Source: Brevundimonas sp.
GTDB taxonomy: Bacteria > Pseudomonadota > Alphaproteobacteria > Caulobacterales > Caulobacteraceae
Length of the DNA stretch: 64,000 bases
Assembly: GCF_019636155.1 (NCBI RefSeq)
Contig: NZ_JAHBYB010000002.1
Span: 1-64,000 of the forward strand
Reading direction: 5' to 3'
In this document: in pieces, positions 16,712-25,253 of the stretch
Numbering within the stretch: position 1 is the first letter of the stretch
Layout of the letters: each line of letters opens with the position of its first letter
Made by a program: the position numbers and the translations under genes
Notes under the pieces: generated by a model
The model's input: the letters and a program-made list of their open reading frames with translations, nothing else
Databases searched by the model: none
What the model was told of the DNA's origin: nothing

Positions 16712-18148
16712 ACCTCCGACAACGACAAGAAGCCCCGCCCGCGTCAAGCCGATGGCGAACGCGGCCCGCGCAAATCCGACGCCGGGGGCGTCCGCGGCAA
16801 ACGCTATTCGGCCGACAAGTCCGCCTCGAAAGGCGGCAAGGAGTCCAAGACGCCGCCCGAGCCCAAGCGCACCGAACGCATCGCCAAGGCCCTGGCCCGG
16901 GCCGGCATCGCCTCGCGCCGCGAGGTCGAACGGCTGATCGGCCTGGGCAAGGTGGCGGTGAACGGCCGCATCCTGGACACGCCCGCCACCCTGGTCAGCC
17001 GCGACGACAAGATCACGGTGGACGGCAAGCCCATCGGCGCGGCCCAGGCCACGCGGGTCTGGCGCTATCACAAGCCGGCGGGCCTGCTGACCAGCCACAA
17101 CGATCCGGCGGGTCGGCCGACGGTGTTCGACGCCCTGCCGGCGGGCCTGCCGCGGGTGATCTCGGTCGGGCGGCTGGACCTGGCGACCGAGGGGCTGCTG
17201 CTGCTGACCAACGACGGCGAACTGAGCCGCGCGCTGGAGCTGCCGACCACCGCCCTGGTGCGCCAGTATCGCGCCCGCGCCCATGGCCGGGTGACGCAGG
17301 AGAGGCTGGATACGCTGAAGGACGGCGTCACGGTGGACGGCGTCAGCTATGGCCCCATCGAGGCCAAGTTGGACAAGGCCAAGGAGAAATCCGACGACGG
17401 CAAGGCCCCGGCCAATCTGTGGATCAGCGTCTCGATCACCGAGGGCAAGAACCGCGAGGTCCGCAAGGTGCTGGAGCATCTGGGCCTGAAGGTGAACCGC
17501 CTGATCCGCCTGGCCTATGGTCCGTTCCAGCTGGGGACGCTGGATGTGAACACGGTGGAGGAGGTCGGCCCGCGCGTGATCCGCGAACTGCTGGCCGACC
17601 ATATCCGGGCCGAGAACCTGCCGACCGGAAACACGGTGGAGACGCCCGCGCCGATCCCCGGTCGCCGGCCCAGCGGCCCGGTGGTGCGCGGCAAGTCCGG
17701 ATCGGCCATGTCGGACCCTTCGCGCAAGCCCAGCCGCGTCCGCGCGGCCGAAGCCGCCCAGGAAGACGCCGTCACGAAACGCGAGCGCCCGGCCAGGAAG
17801 CCCGACGGCTGGGCCAAGGCCAAGCCGAAATTCGAGCATCCGAAACGCGACTTCAAACCCCGCGCCCGTCCCGAAGGCTCCGAGGCTGAAGGCGAGCGTC
17901 CGAAACGCGCCTTCAAGCCGCGCGAGGACAAGATCATCGGGCCCAAGTCCGACACCTGGGCGCGCGACGCCAAGCCCGCCGGTCGCGGCGGGCCCAAGCG
18001 CGAGTTCAAGCCGCGTGACAGCGCCCCGCGCGGCGCGGGCGGCCCGCGCAAGGGACCGGGCGGCGGCTTCGCCAAGGGGCGTCCCGGTGGGGGCAAGCCC
18101 GGCGGCGGCAGGTCGGGCGGTCCGCGCGGACCGCGCTCGGGCGGCTGA
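16700..18148 (+). CDS. rluB: 23S rRNA pseudouridine synthase with long basic tail (RluB type)
   Basis: 482-residue RsuA/RluB-family enzyme. Residues 1-58 are a charged, probably disordered extension; 59-106 form the S4 RNA-binding domain (RIAKALARAGIASRREVERLI); then the catalytic domain with the nucleophile D160 in VGRLDLATEGLLLLTNDG and the closing EGKNREVRKVLEHLGLKV. The last 150 residues are low-complexity, Lys/Arg/Gly-rich, with a repeated PKR-x-FKPR motif and a Gly-rich end. Such tails are frequent in Caulobacterales RluB. Its ATG overlaps the divergent tadA start. RluB modifies U2605 of 23S rRNA in E. coli; same role is inferred. Confidence 0.9.
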   Translation: MVRHTSDNDKKPRPRQADGERGPRKSDAGGVRGKRYSADKSASKGGKESKTPPEPKRTERIAKALARAGIASRREVERLIGLGKVAVNGRILDTPATLVSRDDKITVDGKPIGAAQATRVWRYHKPAGLLTSHNDPAGRPTVFDALPAGLPRVISVGRLDLATEGLLLLTNDGELSRALELPTTALVRQYRARAHGRVTQERLDTLKDGVTVDGVSYGPIEAKLDKAKEKSDDGKAPANLWISVSITEGKNREVRKVLEHLGLKVNRLIRLAYGPFQLGTLDVNTVEEVGPRVIRELLADHIRAENLPTGNTVETPAPIPGRRPSGPVVRGKSGSAMSDPSRKPSRVRAAEAAQEDAVTKRERPARKPDGWAKAKPKFEHPKRDFKPRARPEGSEAEGERPKRAFKPREDKIIGPKSDTWARDAKPAGRGGPKREFKPRDSAPRGAGGPRKGPGGGFAKGRPGGGKPGGGRSGGPRGPRSGG

Positions 18149-18151
18149 TCC

Positions 18152-18724
18152 ATGCGGATCGTCGCCGGATCTCTGAAGGGGCGGGCCATCGTCGCCCCGG
18201 AGGGGCAGGGCACGCGCCCGACGTCCGACCGGGCGCGCCAGGCCATCTTCAATGTGCTGGAACACGCCGCCTGGGCCGAGCCGATCCAGGATGCGCGGGT
18301 CATCGACCTGTACGCCGGGTCCGGCGCCCTGGGGTTCGAGGCGATCAGCCGGGGCGCGGCCTTCGCCCTGTTCGTCGAGACGGACGACGAGGCCCGCGGC
18401 GCCATCCGCGAGAACGCCGACGCCTATGGCCTGATGGGCCGCACCCGGGTGCATCGACGTAGCGCCACCGACCTGGGCGCCCGGCCCGGCTCGGCGGGGG
18501 AGGCCTTCACCCTGGCCTTTCTGGACCCACCCTATCGGCAGGGGTTGGGGGAGCAGACACTGGCGAAACTGCGAGAGGGCGGCTGGCTGGCCCCCGGCGC
18601 CCTGGTGGTGTTCGAGCGGGGATCGGACGAGCCGGAGATCGACACGCCCGGTTATGACCGGCTGGACGCCCGCGACTATGGCGCGGCGCGGGTGCTGTTC
18701 CTGCGGGTCATGTCGGCCGCTTAA
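18152..18724 (+). CDS. rsmD: 16S rRNA (guanine-966-N2)-methyltransferase
   Basis: 190-residue class I methyltransferase. MRIVAGSLKGRAIVAPEGQGTRPTSDRARQAIFNVLEH is the conserved RsmD N-terminus; SAM-binding loop DLYAGSGALGFEAISRGA; catalytic motif DPPY (125-128). It follows rluB after 3 bp, forming an rRNA-modification pair. The 3' end overlaps the convergent lipoprotein gene by 4 bp. Confidence 0.95.
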   Translation: MRIVAGSLKGRAIVAPEGQGTRPTSDRARQAIFNVLEHAAWAEPIQDARVIDLYAGSGALGFEAISRGAAFALFVETDDEARGAIRENADAYGLMGRTRVHRRSATDLGARPGSAGEAFTLAFLDPPYRQGLGEQTLAKLREGGWLAPGALVVFERGSDEPEIDTPGYDRLDARDYGAARVLFLRVMSAA

Positions 18725-19140
18725 TCCTGACGCGACCAGAGGCCGGATTCGCGGCTGTCGCGGGTCAGGCCCGAGACCAGGGCCAGGCAGGAGCCGGCGG
18801 CGCCGCCGCGCCATCCGGACGTGCTGATCTGGATCATGTCGCCGATGCAGACGTCGCGTTCGCCCAGACGCTGCCGGGCCAGAGAGATGCGGTCGGTTTC
18901 GGGCTTGAAACAGTCCTCCTCGGTGATCAGGCGATAAACGTAGCCGCGCCGCGTCGAGATGTAGATCGTTCTCAGATCGCCGATATTGTAATTGTTGTAC
19001 TCGCTGGGTCGGAAGCACAGGCCCAGATTCAGATTGGTCGGGCGTCGTGCGGACGCTCCGGCGGGCGCGCCAGGCGCGGGCGCGGCGGCGGTGCAACTGC
19101 CCAGCAGCAGGGCCATGGCGGCGACGGCGAGACGTTTCAT
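18721..19140 (-). CDS. Small lipoprotein, DUF6491-like
   Basis: 139-residue lipoprotein with signal peptide and lipobox LLGSC (Cys about 16). Mature part: a Pro/Ala-rich spacer, then CFRPSEYNNYNIGDLRTIYISTRRGYVYRLITEEDC, followed by two further cysteines (DVCIGD, GSCLALV). The order Cys-arginine-phenylalanine, strand, then paired cysteines resembles the DUF6491 family of proteobacterial lipoproteins, but this is recognition by eye. Convergent with rsmD and overlapping it by 4 bp. Confidence 0.7.
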   Translation of the reverse strand: MKRLAVAAMALLLGSCTAAAPAPGAPAGASARRPTNLNLGLCFRPSEYNNYNIGDLRTIYISTRRGYVYRLITEEDCFKPETDRISLARQRLGERDVCIGDMIQISTSGWRGGAAGSCLALVSGLTRDSRESGLWSRQD

Positions 19141-19198
19141 CGGAGCGTCCTTTCAACGCGGACCAGATCACGCACCCCTGGCCTCGGCAAGGGGCTAA

Positions 19199-21043
19199 TC
19201 ATCGACGGCCGAACAGTTTTTCCAGATCAGCCAGCTTCAGCTCGACATAGGTGGGGCGGCCGTGGTTGCACTGGCCGGAATGGGGCGTGGCCTCCATCTG
19301 GCGCAGCAGGGCGTTCATCTCGGGGGCGCTGAGCACCCGGCCGGCGCGGACGCTGCCGTGGCAGGCCATGGTCCCGCACACCTCGCCCAGCCGTTCCGAC
19401 AGAGCCAGGGCCGCGCCGTGTTCGCTCAGGTCGTCGGCGATGTCGCGCACCAGCCCCTGCACGTCGCAGTCGCCCAGCAGGGCCGGGGTCTCGCGCACCA
19501 GGACGGCGCCGCCCCCGAACGGTTCGACGATCAGGCCAAGCGCCGCCAGTTCGTCGGCGCGGGCCAGGACGCGGTCCGCCTCGGCCGGGTCAAGGTCGAC
19601 CACCTCGGGCGTCAGCAGGGCCTGGCGGGTCACGGACCCGGCGGCCATCTGGGCCTTCATCCGCTCATAGACCAGCCGCTCGTGGGCCGCGTGCTGATCG
19701 ACCACCACGATGCCGTCGCGGGTCTGAGCGACGATATAGGTGCCGTGCACCTGGGCGCGGGCCGCGCCCAGGGGGAGGTCGATTTCGGAGGGGGTCTGGG
19801 GTGTGGGGTGTGGGGTGTGGGGTGCGGGCCAGGTCGGCTCGACACGGGCGCTGCGGTCGTTGAGGCCGGGCAGGGTCTGCGGGGCCGAGGGCGCGGACCA
19901 GCCCTGCCAGCCGCTCCAGCCTTGGGCGGGGTGGGCGGCGCCCCCCACACCCCACGCCCCATCGCCAACACCCGCATGGGCCGTGAACCCGGCCAGGGCG
20001 TCGGCGGCGACGGTGGTCGAGGCCCGGTGCCCGGCGGCGGCCAGGGCGTGCCGCAAGGCGCCGACGATCAGGCCGCGCACCAGGGCCGGATCGCGGAACC
20101 GCACCTCGGCCTTGGCCGGATGGACGTTCACATCGACCAGCAGCGGGTCCAGATCCAGGAACAGCACGGCCGCCGGATGCCGGTCGCGCGCCAGGAAGTC
20201 GGCATAGGCGCCGCGCAGCGCCCCCTGCAGCAGCCGGTCCTTCACCGGGCGGCCGTTGACGAACAGATACTGATGCTGGGCGTTGCCGCGCGAATAGGTC
20301 GGCAGGCCCGCATAGCCGGACAGGCGCACCCCGTCGCGCTCCTGGTCGATCAGCAGGGCGTTGGCCTCGAAATCGCGCCCCAGCAGGGCCGACAGACGCT
20401 TCAGCCGCCCCTGTGGCCCCGGATGTTCGGCGGGCAGGCGCAGGGTCGTCTTGCCGTCCAGATCCAGGGTGAAGGCCACGGCCTCGTGCGCCATGGCCTG
20501 GCGCCTGATCTCTTCGGAGATGGCCATGGCCTCGGCGCGGGCCGACTTCATGAATTTCAGACGCGCGGGCGTGGCGTAGAACAGGTCGCGCACCTCGACC
20601 CGTGCGCCGTGCGGGCCGGGGAAGGCGGCGGGGGCGACCGGCCGCTGGTCGCCGCCCTCGACGGTGACGGCGTGGGCGGCCTGGCCCGGCGCGCGCGCGG
20701 TGATCGTCAGGCGCGCGACCGAGCCGATGGAGGGCAGGGCCTCGCCCCGGAATCCCAGGGTATGGATACGCAGCAGGTCCACATCCCCGGCATCGTCGGG
20801 CGCCAGTTTCGACGTGGCGTGCCGCTCGACCGCCAGCGGCAGTTCCTCGACCGGAATTCCCTTGCCGTCGTCGGCGATCAGGATGCGCGACAGGCCGCCG
20901 CCGTCGGCCTGAATCTCGATGCGGGCGGCGCCGGCGTCCAGGGCGTTCTCGACCAGTTCCTTGACGGCGCTGGCCGGCCGCTCGACCACCTCGCCGGCGG
21001 CGATGCGATTGACGGTTTCGGGCGGGAGGCGGCGGATGGGCAT
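19199..21043 (-). CDS. mutL: DNA mismatch repair protein MutL with endonuclease motif
   Basis: 614-residue GHKL ATPase. N-terminal: [26 protein letters not shown], the DDGKGI and [16 protein letters not shown] motifs. The C-terminal domain carries [12 protein letters not shown] (from residue 449), fitting the endonuclease motif DQHA-x2-E-x4-E, so this MutL probably nicks DNA itself, as expected in bacteria without MutH. The linker (about 350-430) is Pro/Gly/His-rich and contains a 7-bp tandem repeat (19795-19829). Start ATG 21043 gives [15 protein letters not shown]. The frame stays open upstream only through repeat DNA. Confidence 0.96.
   Translation of the reverse strand: MPIRRLPPETVNRIAAGEVVERPASAVKELVENALDAGAARIEIQADGGGLSRILIADDGKGIPVEELPLAVERHATSKLAPDDAGDVDLLRIHTLGFRGEALPSIGSVARLTITARAPGQAAHAVTVEGGDQRPVAPAAFPGPHGARVEVRDLFYATPARLKFMKSARAEAMAISEEIRRQAMAHEAVAFTLDLDGKTTLRLPAEHPGPQGRLKRLSALLGRDFEANALLIDQERDGVRLSGYAGLPTYSRGNAQHQYLFVNGRPVKDRLLQGALRGAYADFLARDRHPAAVLFLDLDPLLVDVNVHPAKAEVRFRDPALVRGLIVGALRHALAAAGHRASTTVAADALAGFTAHAGVGDGAWGVGGAAHPAQGWSGWQGWSAPSAPQTLPGLNDRSARVEPTWPAPHTPHPTPQTPSEIDLPLGAARAQVHGTYIVAQTRDGIVVVDQHAAHERLVYERMKAQMAAGSVTRQALLTPEVVDLDPAEADRVLARADELAALGLIVEPFGGGAVLVRETPALLGDCDVQGLVRDIADDLSEHGAALALSERLGEVCGTMACHGSVRAGRVLSAPEMNALLRQMEATPHSGQCNHGRPTYVELKLADLEKLFGRR
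19795..19829. repeat. 7-bp tandem repeat in the mutL linker
   Basis: Unit TGTGGGG on the plus strand: three perfect copies at 19802-19822, flanked by one-mismatch copies at 19795-19801 and 19823-19829. It encodes the Pro/His/Thr run ([13 protein letters not shown]) of the MutL linker at about residues 405-417. Seven is not a multiple of three, so gain or loss of one unit would shift the frame before the endonuclease domain. Confidence 0.85.
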
Positions 21044-21191
21044 GGGATTCGGCAGGCTAGCACCCCAGGGCTTCGGATAGGAGACGGCGTCGAATGATGG
21101 CTCCGTCCGTCTCCTCCCTGTCGCGCAGCGGCCGAGACGGAGGGGGGTCTGTTCGTCGCGTGGCCCAAGCGGCTCTCCATCGCCCCATCGC

Positions 21192-21342
21192 CCTTCTCCC
21201 CTTGCGGGAGAAGGTGGGCGGCGGAGCCGCTCGGATGAGGGGGCGGCCCGACCCATCCTCATCATCCGACGACCCTCGCGCGGACCCAGCCCCCTCATCC
21301 GTCATGCGCTGCATGACACCTTCTCCCCCCGAGGGGAGAAGG
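21192..21342. repeat. Hairpin-bounded dispersed repeat, copy 1
   Basis: Left hairpin CCTTCTCCCCTTGCGGGAGAAGG (two arms around a short loop, 21192-21214) followed by GTGGGCGGCGGAGCCGCTCGGATGAGGG. Right hairpin at 21319-21342 (CCTTCTCC...GGAGAAGG). The left part is nearly identical to that of the copy between gatC and gatA (31693-31842). No coding capacity is needed to explain it. Confidence 0.8.
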
Positions 21343-21351
21343 ATTTGTGCG

Positions 21352-21485
21352 CCCTATGCTCGCCGCGCGGCGGCTCGCGGCTTGAGGGCAATGGCCTGCC
21401 CTAGGCTCGCGACGCGGTCGCTCGCGGCTTGAGGGCAATTGCCTGCCCTATGCTCGCCGCGCGGTCGCTCGCGGCTTGAGGGCGG
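21352..21485. repeat. 47-bp tandem repeat, about 2.9 copies
   Basis: Units begin at 21352, 21399 and 21446, exactly 47 bp apart, each starting CCCTA(T/G)GCTCGC and holding GCTCGCGGCTTGAGGGC. Units differ at only a few bases; the third decays after GAGGGC. Each unit can fold on itself through CGCGAGC/GCTCGCG complementarity. Period 47 is not a codon multiple, which argues against a repeat protein. Confidence 0.85.
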
Positions 21486-21988
21486 AATTGGCGGCGCCTT
21501 CGCCAGCCTGGATGCTGCGAAGTGATGGGAAGGCGGCGGAGCGTCGGGCCTTCGCCCGGCTGGGTTGGGCATTCGATGCCGTGTTCGGCGAGAGGTCTGA
21601 CGCTCCGCGCGGAGGGTTTCCACGAGCTCGGGGCGGGCGCCGATCTTTTCGGCTACTCCCGGTGGCCCGCGGCGGGCGGGGAGGTCCAACGAACCCCTCC
21701 CGGAACGGCCAGAGTAACCCCCTCGACCCTCCCTCGGTCGCCGGACCCGTCGCCAATGACTGTCCGATCCGACGACCGCAGGCCCATGCATGTGAGTGAC
21801 ACGCACAGCCCCGCTTCCTCCGCTCCCGCCGCCGCGAAGTCGCTGGCCTCGCGGCCTCCCCATGCGACGGGACCGGGGGAGTATAGGGCCGGGGCGAACC
21901 AAGGCGTGCGGGATGGGGCTAGCGATGGGGATTTGTGAGCGGGGTCAGGGGGCTAGGTTCCTTGGCGCGCGCAGTTGGCGGTCCTGAC

Positions 21989-22162
21989 CCCTCTCCCGTT
22001 GGGAGAGGGCTTGAGGCTCGCAGAGCGTAGCGATGCGCATAGCCGAAAGGGTGAGGGGTTACGGCGCCAGCCCGGTGAAAGCGAAACCCCTCACCCTTTC
22101 ACGCAAGTCCAATCGCCCTGACGGGCTCTTGGGCGTTCAAGCCCTCTCCCCATGGGAGAGGG
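21989..22162. repeat. Hairpin-bounded dispersed repeat, second type, copy 1
   Basis: Left hairpin CCCTCTCCCGTTGGGAGAGGG (21989-22009) and right hairpin CCCTCTCCCCATGGGAGAGGG (22142-22162). Interior has GAAAGGGTGAGGGG near 22050 and its complement CCCCTCACCCTTTC near 22090, so the whole element can fold into a long branched stem. The same layout recurs at 45563-45715. It lies downstream of the topA stop and may end its transcript. Confidence 0.8.
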
Positions 22163-22253
22163 GGGAGTGTGGGGTCAAGCGACCGAGCCTGGGGCCGGCC
22201 CCCTCCACCGCCTGCGGCGGTTCCCCCCCGAGGGGAGGATCTGGGATGGCGGG

Positions 22254-24833
22254 TTATTTGGCCTTGGGCTTTTTCTTGGCGGGCGGCTTTTTGGCGGGGG
22301 CCTTCTTCTTGGGACCGGCGGCGGCCTTGGCGGCGAGGAGGGGGAGGGCGGCGTCCAGGGTCATGTCCTCGGGCGCCGCGCCGCGCGGCAGGGTGGCGTT
22401 GACCTTGTTCCACTTCACATAGGGGCCGAAGCGGCCGGCCATGACATGGACCGGGGCGCCGTCGTCGGGGTGGATGCCCAGGTCCTTGAGCGGGGCCGCC
22501 GCGGCGCCGCGTCCGCCGGCGCGACCGGCGCGTTTCTCGGCCAGCAGGGTCACGGCGCGGTTCAGGCCGATGTCGAAAACCTCTTCGATATCGGCGACAT
22601 TGGCATAGGTTCCGTCATGCAGGATGAAGGGGCCGTAGCGGCCCAGCCCGGCCGAGATCATCTTGCCGTCTTCCGGGTGAGGCCCGACCTGGCGCGGGAG
22701 CGACAGCAGGCGCAGGGCGCGGTCCAGATCCAGCGAGGCGGGGGACCAGCCCTTGGGCAGGGACGAGCGTTTCGGCTTGTCGCCCCCCTCAGGATTTGGC
22801 CCCGCCGTTTCGACATAGGGACCGAAACGGCCGATCTTGAGGTGGACGGGCTGGCCCGTCGCCGGATCGACGCCCAGGTCGCGGTCGCCGCCTTCCGCGC
22901 CGCCCTCGGCCGCGTCGGGCGAGGCCACGGGCCGGGTGTATTTGCAGTCGGGATAGCGCGAGCAGCCGATGAAGGCGCCGAAACGACTGGTCTTCAGGCT
23001 GAGCTGGCCCTGATGACACAGGGGGCATTGGCGTGGGTCGGAGCCGTCGCCCTTGTCCGGAAAGATGTGCGGGCCAAGCGACTCGTTCAGGGCGTCCAGG
23101 ATTGCCGTGGTCCGCAGTTCGCCCGCAGCCTGGGTCGCGGCGTGGAAGTCGGTCCAGAAACGGCGCAGCAGCACCTTCCAGTCCAGGTCGCCGGCGGAGA
23201 CCTCGTCCAGCTGGGTCTCCAGCGCGGCGGTGAAGTCGTATTCCACCCAGCGGTCGAAGAATTTCTCGAGGAAGGCGGTGACCAGCCGGCCCTTGTCCTC
23301 GGGGTAGAAGCGGTTCTTGTCCATGCGGACGTATTCGCGGTCGCGCAGGGTGGTCAGGATCGAGGCGTAGGTGGAGGGGCGGCCGATGCCCAACTCCTCC
23401 AGCTTCTTGACCAGGGTGGCCTCGGAATAGCGGGGCGGCGGTTCGGTGAAATGCTGGTCGGTTCGGACGGCCTGGACGGCGGCGGTCGCGCCTTCCTTCA
23501 GGGCGGGCAGGCGGGTCGTGTCGTCCTCGTCATCCTCGGCGGCGCCCTTGGGCCGGTCGTCGCGGCCTTCCTCATAGACGGCGATGAAGCCGTCGAAGGC
23601 GACGACCTGGCCAGTGGCGCGAAGGCCGGTCTGGCCGTCGGCGGTCTCGATCTCGACCGTGGTGCGGTCCAGACGGGCGTTCTCCATCTGGGAGGCGACC
23701 ATCCGCTTCCAGATCAGTTCGTAGAGCCGCTGAAGATCGCTGTCGATGTGCAGGGAATCGGGGTGACGGGTGATGTCCGTCGGCCGGATCGCCTCGTGCG
23801 CCTCCTGAGCATTCTTGGCTTTCGCCTTGTAATATTTAGGTTCCGCCGGAACATAAGCCGGGCCGAAACGCTCGCCGATGACGGCGCGGGCCTGGGCGAT
23901 GCCTTCGGGACTGACGGAGACGCCGTCGGTCCGCATATAGGTGATCAGGCCGCCCGAGCCGTCGACGCCCTCATACAGTTTCTGGGCGGCCTGCATGGTG
24001 CGCTGGGCGGTGAAGCCCAGTTTGCGAGCGGCCTCCTGCTGCAGGGTCGAGGTGGTGAAGGGGGGCGAGGGCGAGCGTTTGACCGGCTTCTTCTCGATGG
24101 AGCGGATGGTCAGGGGACTGGCCTGGATGGCGGCGCGGGCGGCCTGGGCGGTGGCCTCGTCGCGGATATCCAGGCGCTGGACCCGCTTGCCCTGATGCTT
24201 GACCAGGCGGGCGGTGAAGGGCGGGCTGTCGGCGGTCAGGTCGGCCTCGACGGACCAGTATTCCTGGGCTTTGAACCGTTCGATCTCCATCTCACGGTCG
24301 ACGACGATGCGCAGGGCGACCGACTGGACCCGCCCGGCCGAACGGGCGCCCGGCAGCTTTCGCCACAGCACCGGGGACAGGGTGAAGCCAACCAGATAGT
24401 CCAGGGCGCGGCGGGCCAGATAGGCCTCGACCAGCTCCATATCCAGGTCGCGCGGCGCGGCCATGGCGTCCAGAACGGCGGACTTGGTGATGGCGTTGAA
24501 GGTGACCCGCTGGACCTCGGTGTCCTTCAGCGCCTTCTTCTTGGTCAGGACCTCCAGGACGTGCCAGCTGATGGCCTCGCCCTCGCGATCCGGGTCGGTG
24601 GCCAGGATGACGCGGTCGGCGCGCTTGGCCGCCTCGGCGATCTCGGACAGGCGTTTGGAGGCCCTGGCGTCCACCTCCCACTGCATGGCGAAATCGTCGT
24701 CGGGCAGGACCGAGCCGTCCTTGGACGGCAGGTCGCGGACGTGGCCGTAGGAGGCCAGGACCTCATAGTCCGAGCCGAGATATTTGTTGATGGTCTTGGC
24801 CTTGGCGGGGCTCTCGACGATGACGAGATTCAT
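22254..24833 (-). CDS. topA: DNA topoisomerase I
   Basis: 859-residue type IA topoisomerase relaxing negative supercoils. N-terminal Toprim domain (MNLVIVESPAKAKTINKYLG, DPDREGEAISWH), catalytic tyrosine Y299 in ITYMRTDGV, one four-cysteine zinc ribbon (CPLC...GCSRYPDC), then several Topo C-terminal repeats (HLKIGRFGPYVE, GLGRYGPFILHDG, HVMAGRFGPYVKW) and a Lys/Ala/Pro tail. ATG 24833 is used; the frame upstream lacks homology. Usually next to dprA in alphaproteobacteria, as here, with one small gene between them. Confidence 0.96.
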   Translation of the reverse strand: MNLVIVESPAKAKTINKYLGSDYEVLASYGHVRDLPSKDGSVLPDDDFAMQWEVDARASKRLSEIAEAAKRADRVILATDPDREGEAISWHVLEVLTKKKALKDTEVQRVTFNAITKSAVLDAMAAPRDLDMELVEAYLARRALDYLVGFTLSPVLWRKLPGARSAGRVQSVALRIVVDREMEIERFKAQEYWSVEADLTADSPPFTARLVKHQGKRVQRLDIRDEATAQAARAAIQASPLTIRSIEKKPVKRSPSPPFTTSTLQQEAARKLGFTAQRTMQAAQKLYEGVDGSGGLITYMRTDGVSVSPEGIAQARAVIGERFGPAYVPAEPKYYKAKAKNAQEAHEAIRPTDITRHPDSLHIDSDLQRLYELIWKRMVASQMENARLDRTTVEIETADGQTGLRATGQVVAFDGFIAVYEEGRDDRPKGAAEDDEDDTTRLPALKEGATAAVQAVRTDQHFTEPPPRYSEATLVKKLEELGIGRPSTYASILTTLRDREYVRMDKNRFYPEDKGRLVTAFLEKFFDRWVEYDFTAALETQLDEVSAGDLDWKVLLRRFWTDFHAATQAAGELRTTAILDALNESLGPHIFPDKGDGSDPRQCPLCHQGQLSLKTSRFGAFIGCSRYPDCKYTRPVASPDAAEGGAEGGDRDLGVDPATGQPVHLKIGRFGPYVETAGPNPEGGDKPKRSSLPKGWSPASLDLDRALRLLSLPRQVGPHPEDGKMISAGLGRYGPFILHDGTYANVADIEEVFDIGLNRAVTLLAEKRAGRAGGRGAAAAPLKDLGIHPDDGAPVHVMAGRFGPYVKWNKVNATLPRGAAPEDMTLDAALPLLAAKAAAGPKKKAPAKKPPAKKKPKAK

Positions 24834-24983
24834 GAGCGTGGCGGTTCCCGGGAGAGGGCGGGGAAGGTGGTGGGCGCGACGCGGACTGTCAATCGGCCTC
24901 AGCAAAGGCGCCCGGACCGCGACAGAACAAGCGCTTGATCATCTCGTTAAGGTTGTGTGTAGTGGAATACCGGAGGAAGAACC

Positions 24984-25247
24984 ATGGCCCAGCCTGATCG
25001 CCCGACCCTGACGGAGGTCGCCTCTACGCCCCAGGCGCAGGGAGAGCCGCAGGCGCCGCTGGAGTTTCCGGTGCGCGAATATATCGGGGCGATGGCCGTG
25101 GAGCTGGCCCAGATGGCGCGCTGGGACGGGGACGAGACCCTGGGGTGCGCCCTGGACGTGGCCGCCCGGCTGGCGGCCCAGCCGGCGCCCCGGCCGGGGC
25201 CGGTGGAGGTGGAACGCGAACCGCGGCGGCGGACGCGGCGCACATAG
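24984..25247 (+). CDS. Small conserved-looking protein of unknown function
   Basis: 87-residue protein with a good ribosome binding site (GGAGGAAG, 24972-24979) before ATG 24984. A Pro/Gln-rich start is followed by a helical core, VREYIGAMAVELAQMARWDGDETLGCALDVAARLA, and a very basic end (EPRRRTRRT). It is divergent from topA and convergent with dprA, ending 6 bp before the dprA stop. No family recognised. Confidence 0.7.
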   Translation: MAQPDRPTLTEVASTPQAQGEPQAPLEFPVREYIGAMAVELAQMARWDGDETLGCALDVAARLAAQPAPRPGPVEVEREPRRRTRRT

Positions 25248-25253
25248 GTCCGG

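Larger units (their letters stand above)
21044..22253. other. 1.2-kb repeat-rich stretch without a convincing gene
   Basis: Between mutL (starts 21043, minus) and the topA stop (22254). It contains a fragment of the ABC-F-type repeat (about 21100-21155), a hairpin-bounded element (21192-21342), a 47-bp tandem repeat (21352-21485) and a second hairpin-bounded element (21989-22162). Open frames on both strands cross the repeats, are Arg/Pro/Ala-rich and have no recognisable domain. About 21490-21980 has no repeat I can pair and no RNA gene I recognise. The mutL promoter should lie near 21044-21100. Confidence 0.7.

Noticed and set aside
16712-19171. Open frame upstream of and continuous with tadA on the minus strand
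   Set aside because: Only the last 161 residues match TadA; the rest is antisense to rluB and rsmD, which have full family motifs.
21352-21485. CRISPR array
   Set aside because: Units are contiguous 47-bp tandem copies without distinct spacers, and there are no cas genes in the window.
21354-21902. Minus-strand open frames across the 47-bp tandem repeat
   Set aside because: Arg/Pro/Ala-rich, run through repeat units whose period is not a codon multiple, and show no domain or convincing ribosome binding site. A short real peptide cannot be fully excluded.
21490-21980. RNase P RNA, tmRNA or SRP RNA in the mutL-topA gap
   Set aside because: None of the conserved core sequences that I know for these RNAs could be found on either strand.
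22152-24938. A plus-strand open frame of 928 codons opposite topA
   Set aside because: No recognisable domain and full overlap with a complete, motif-rich topA on the other strand.
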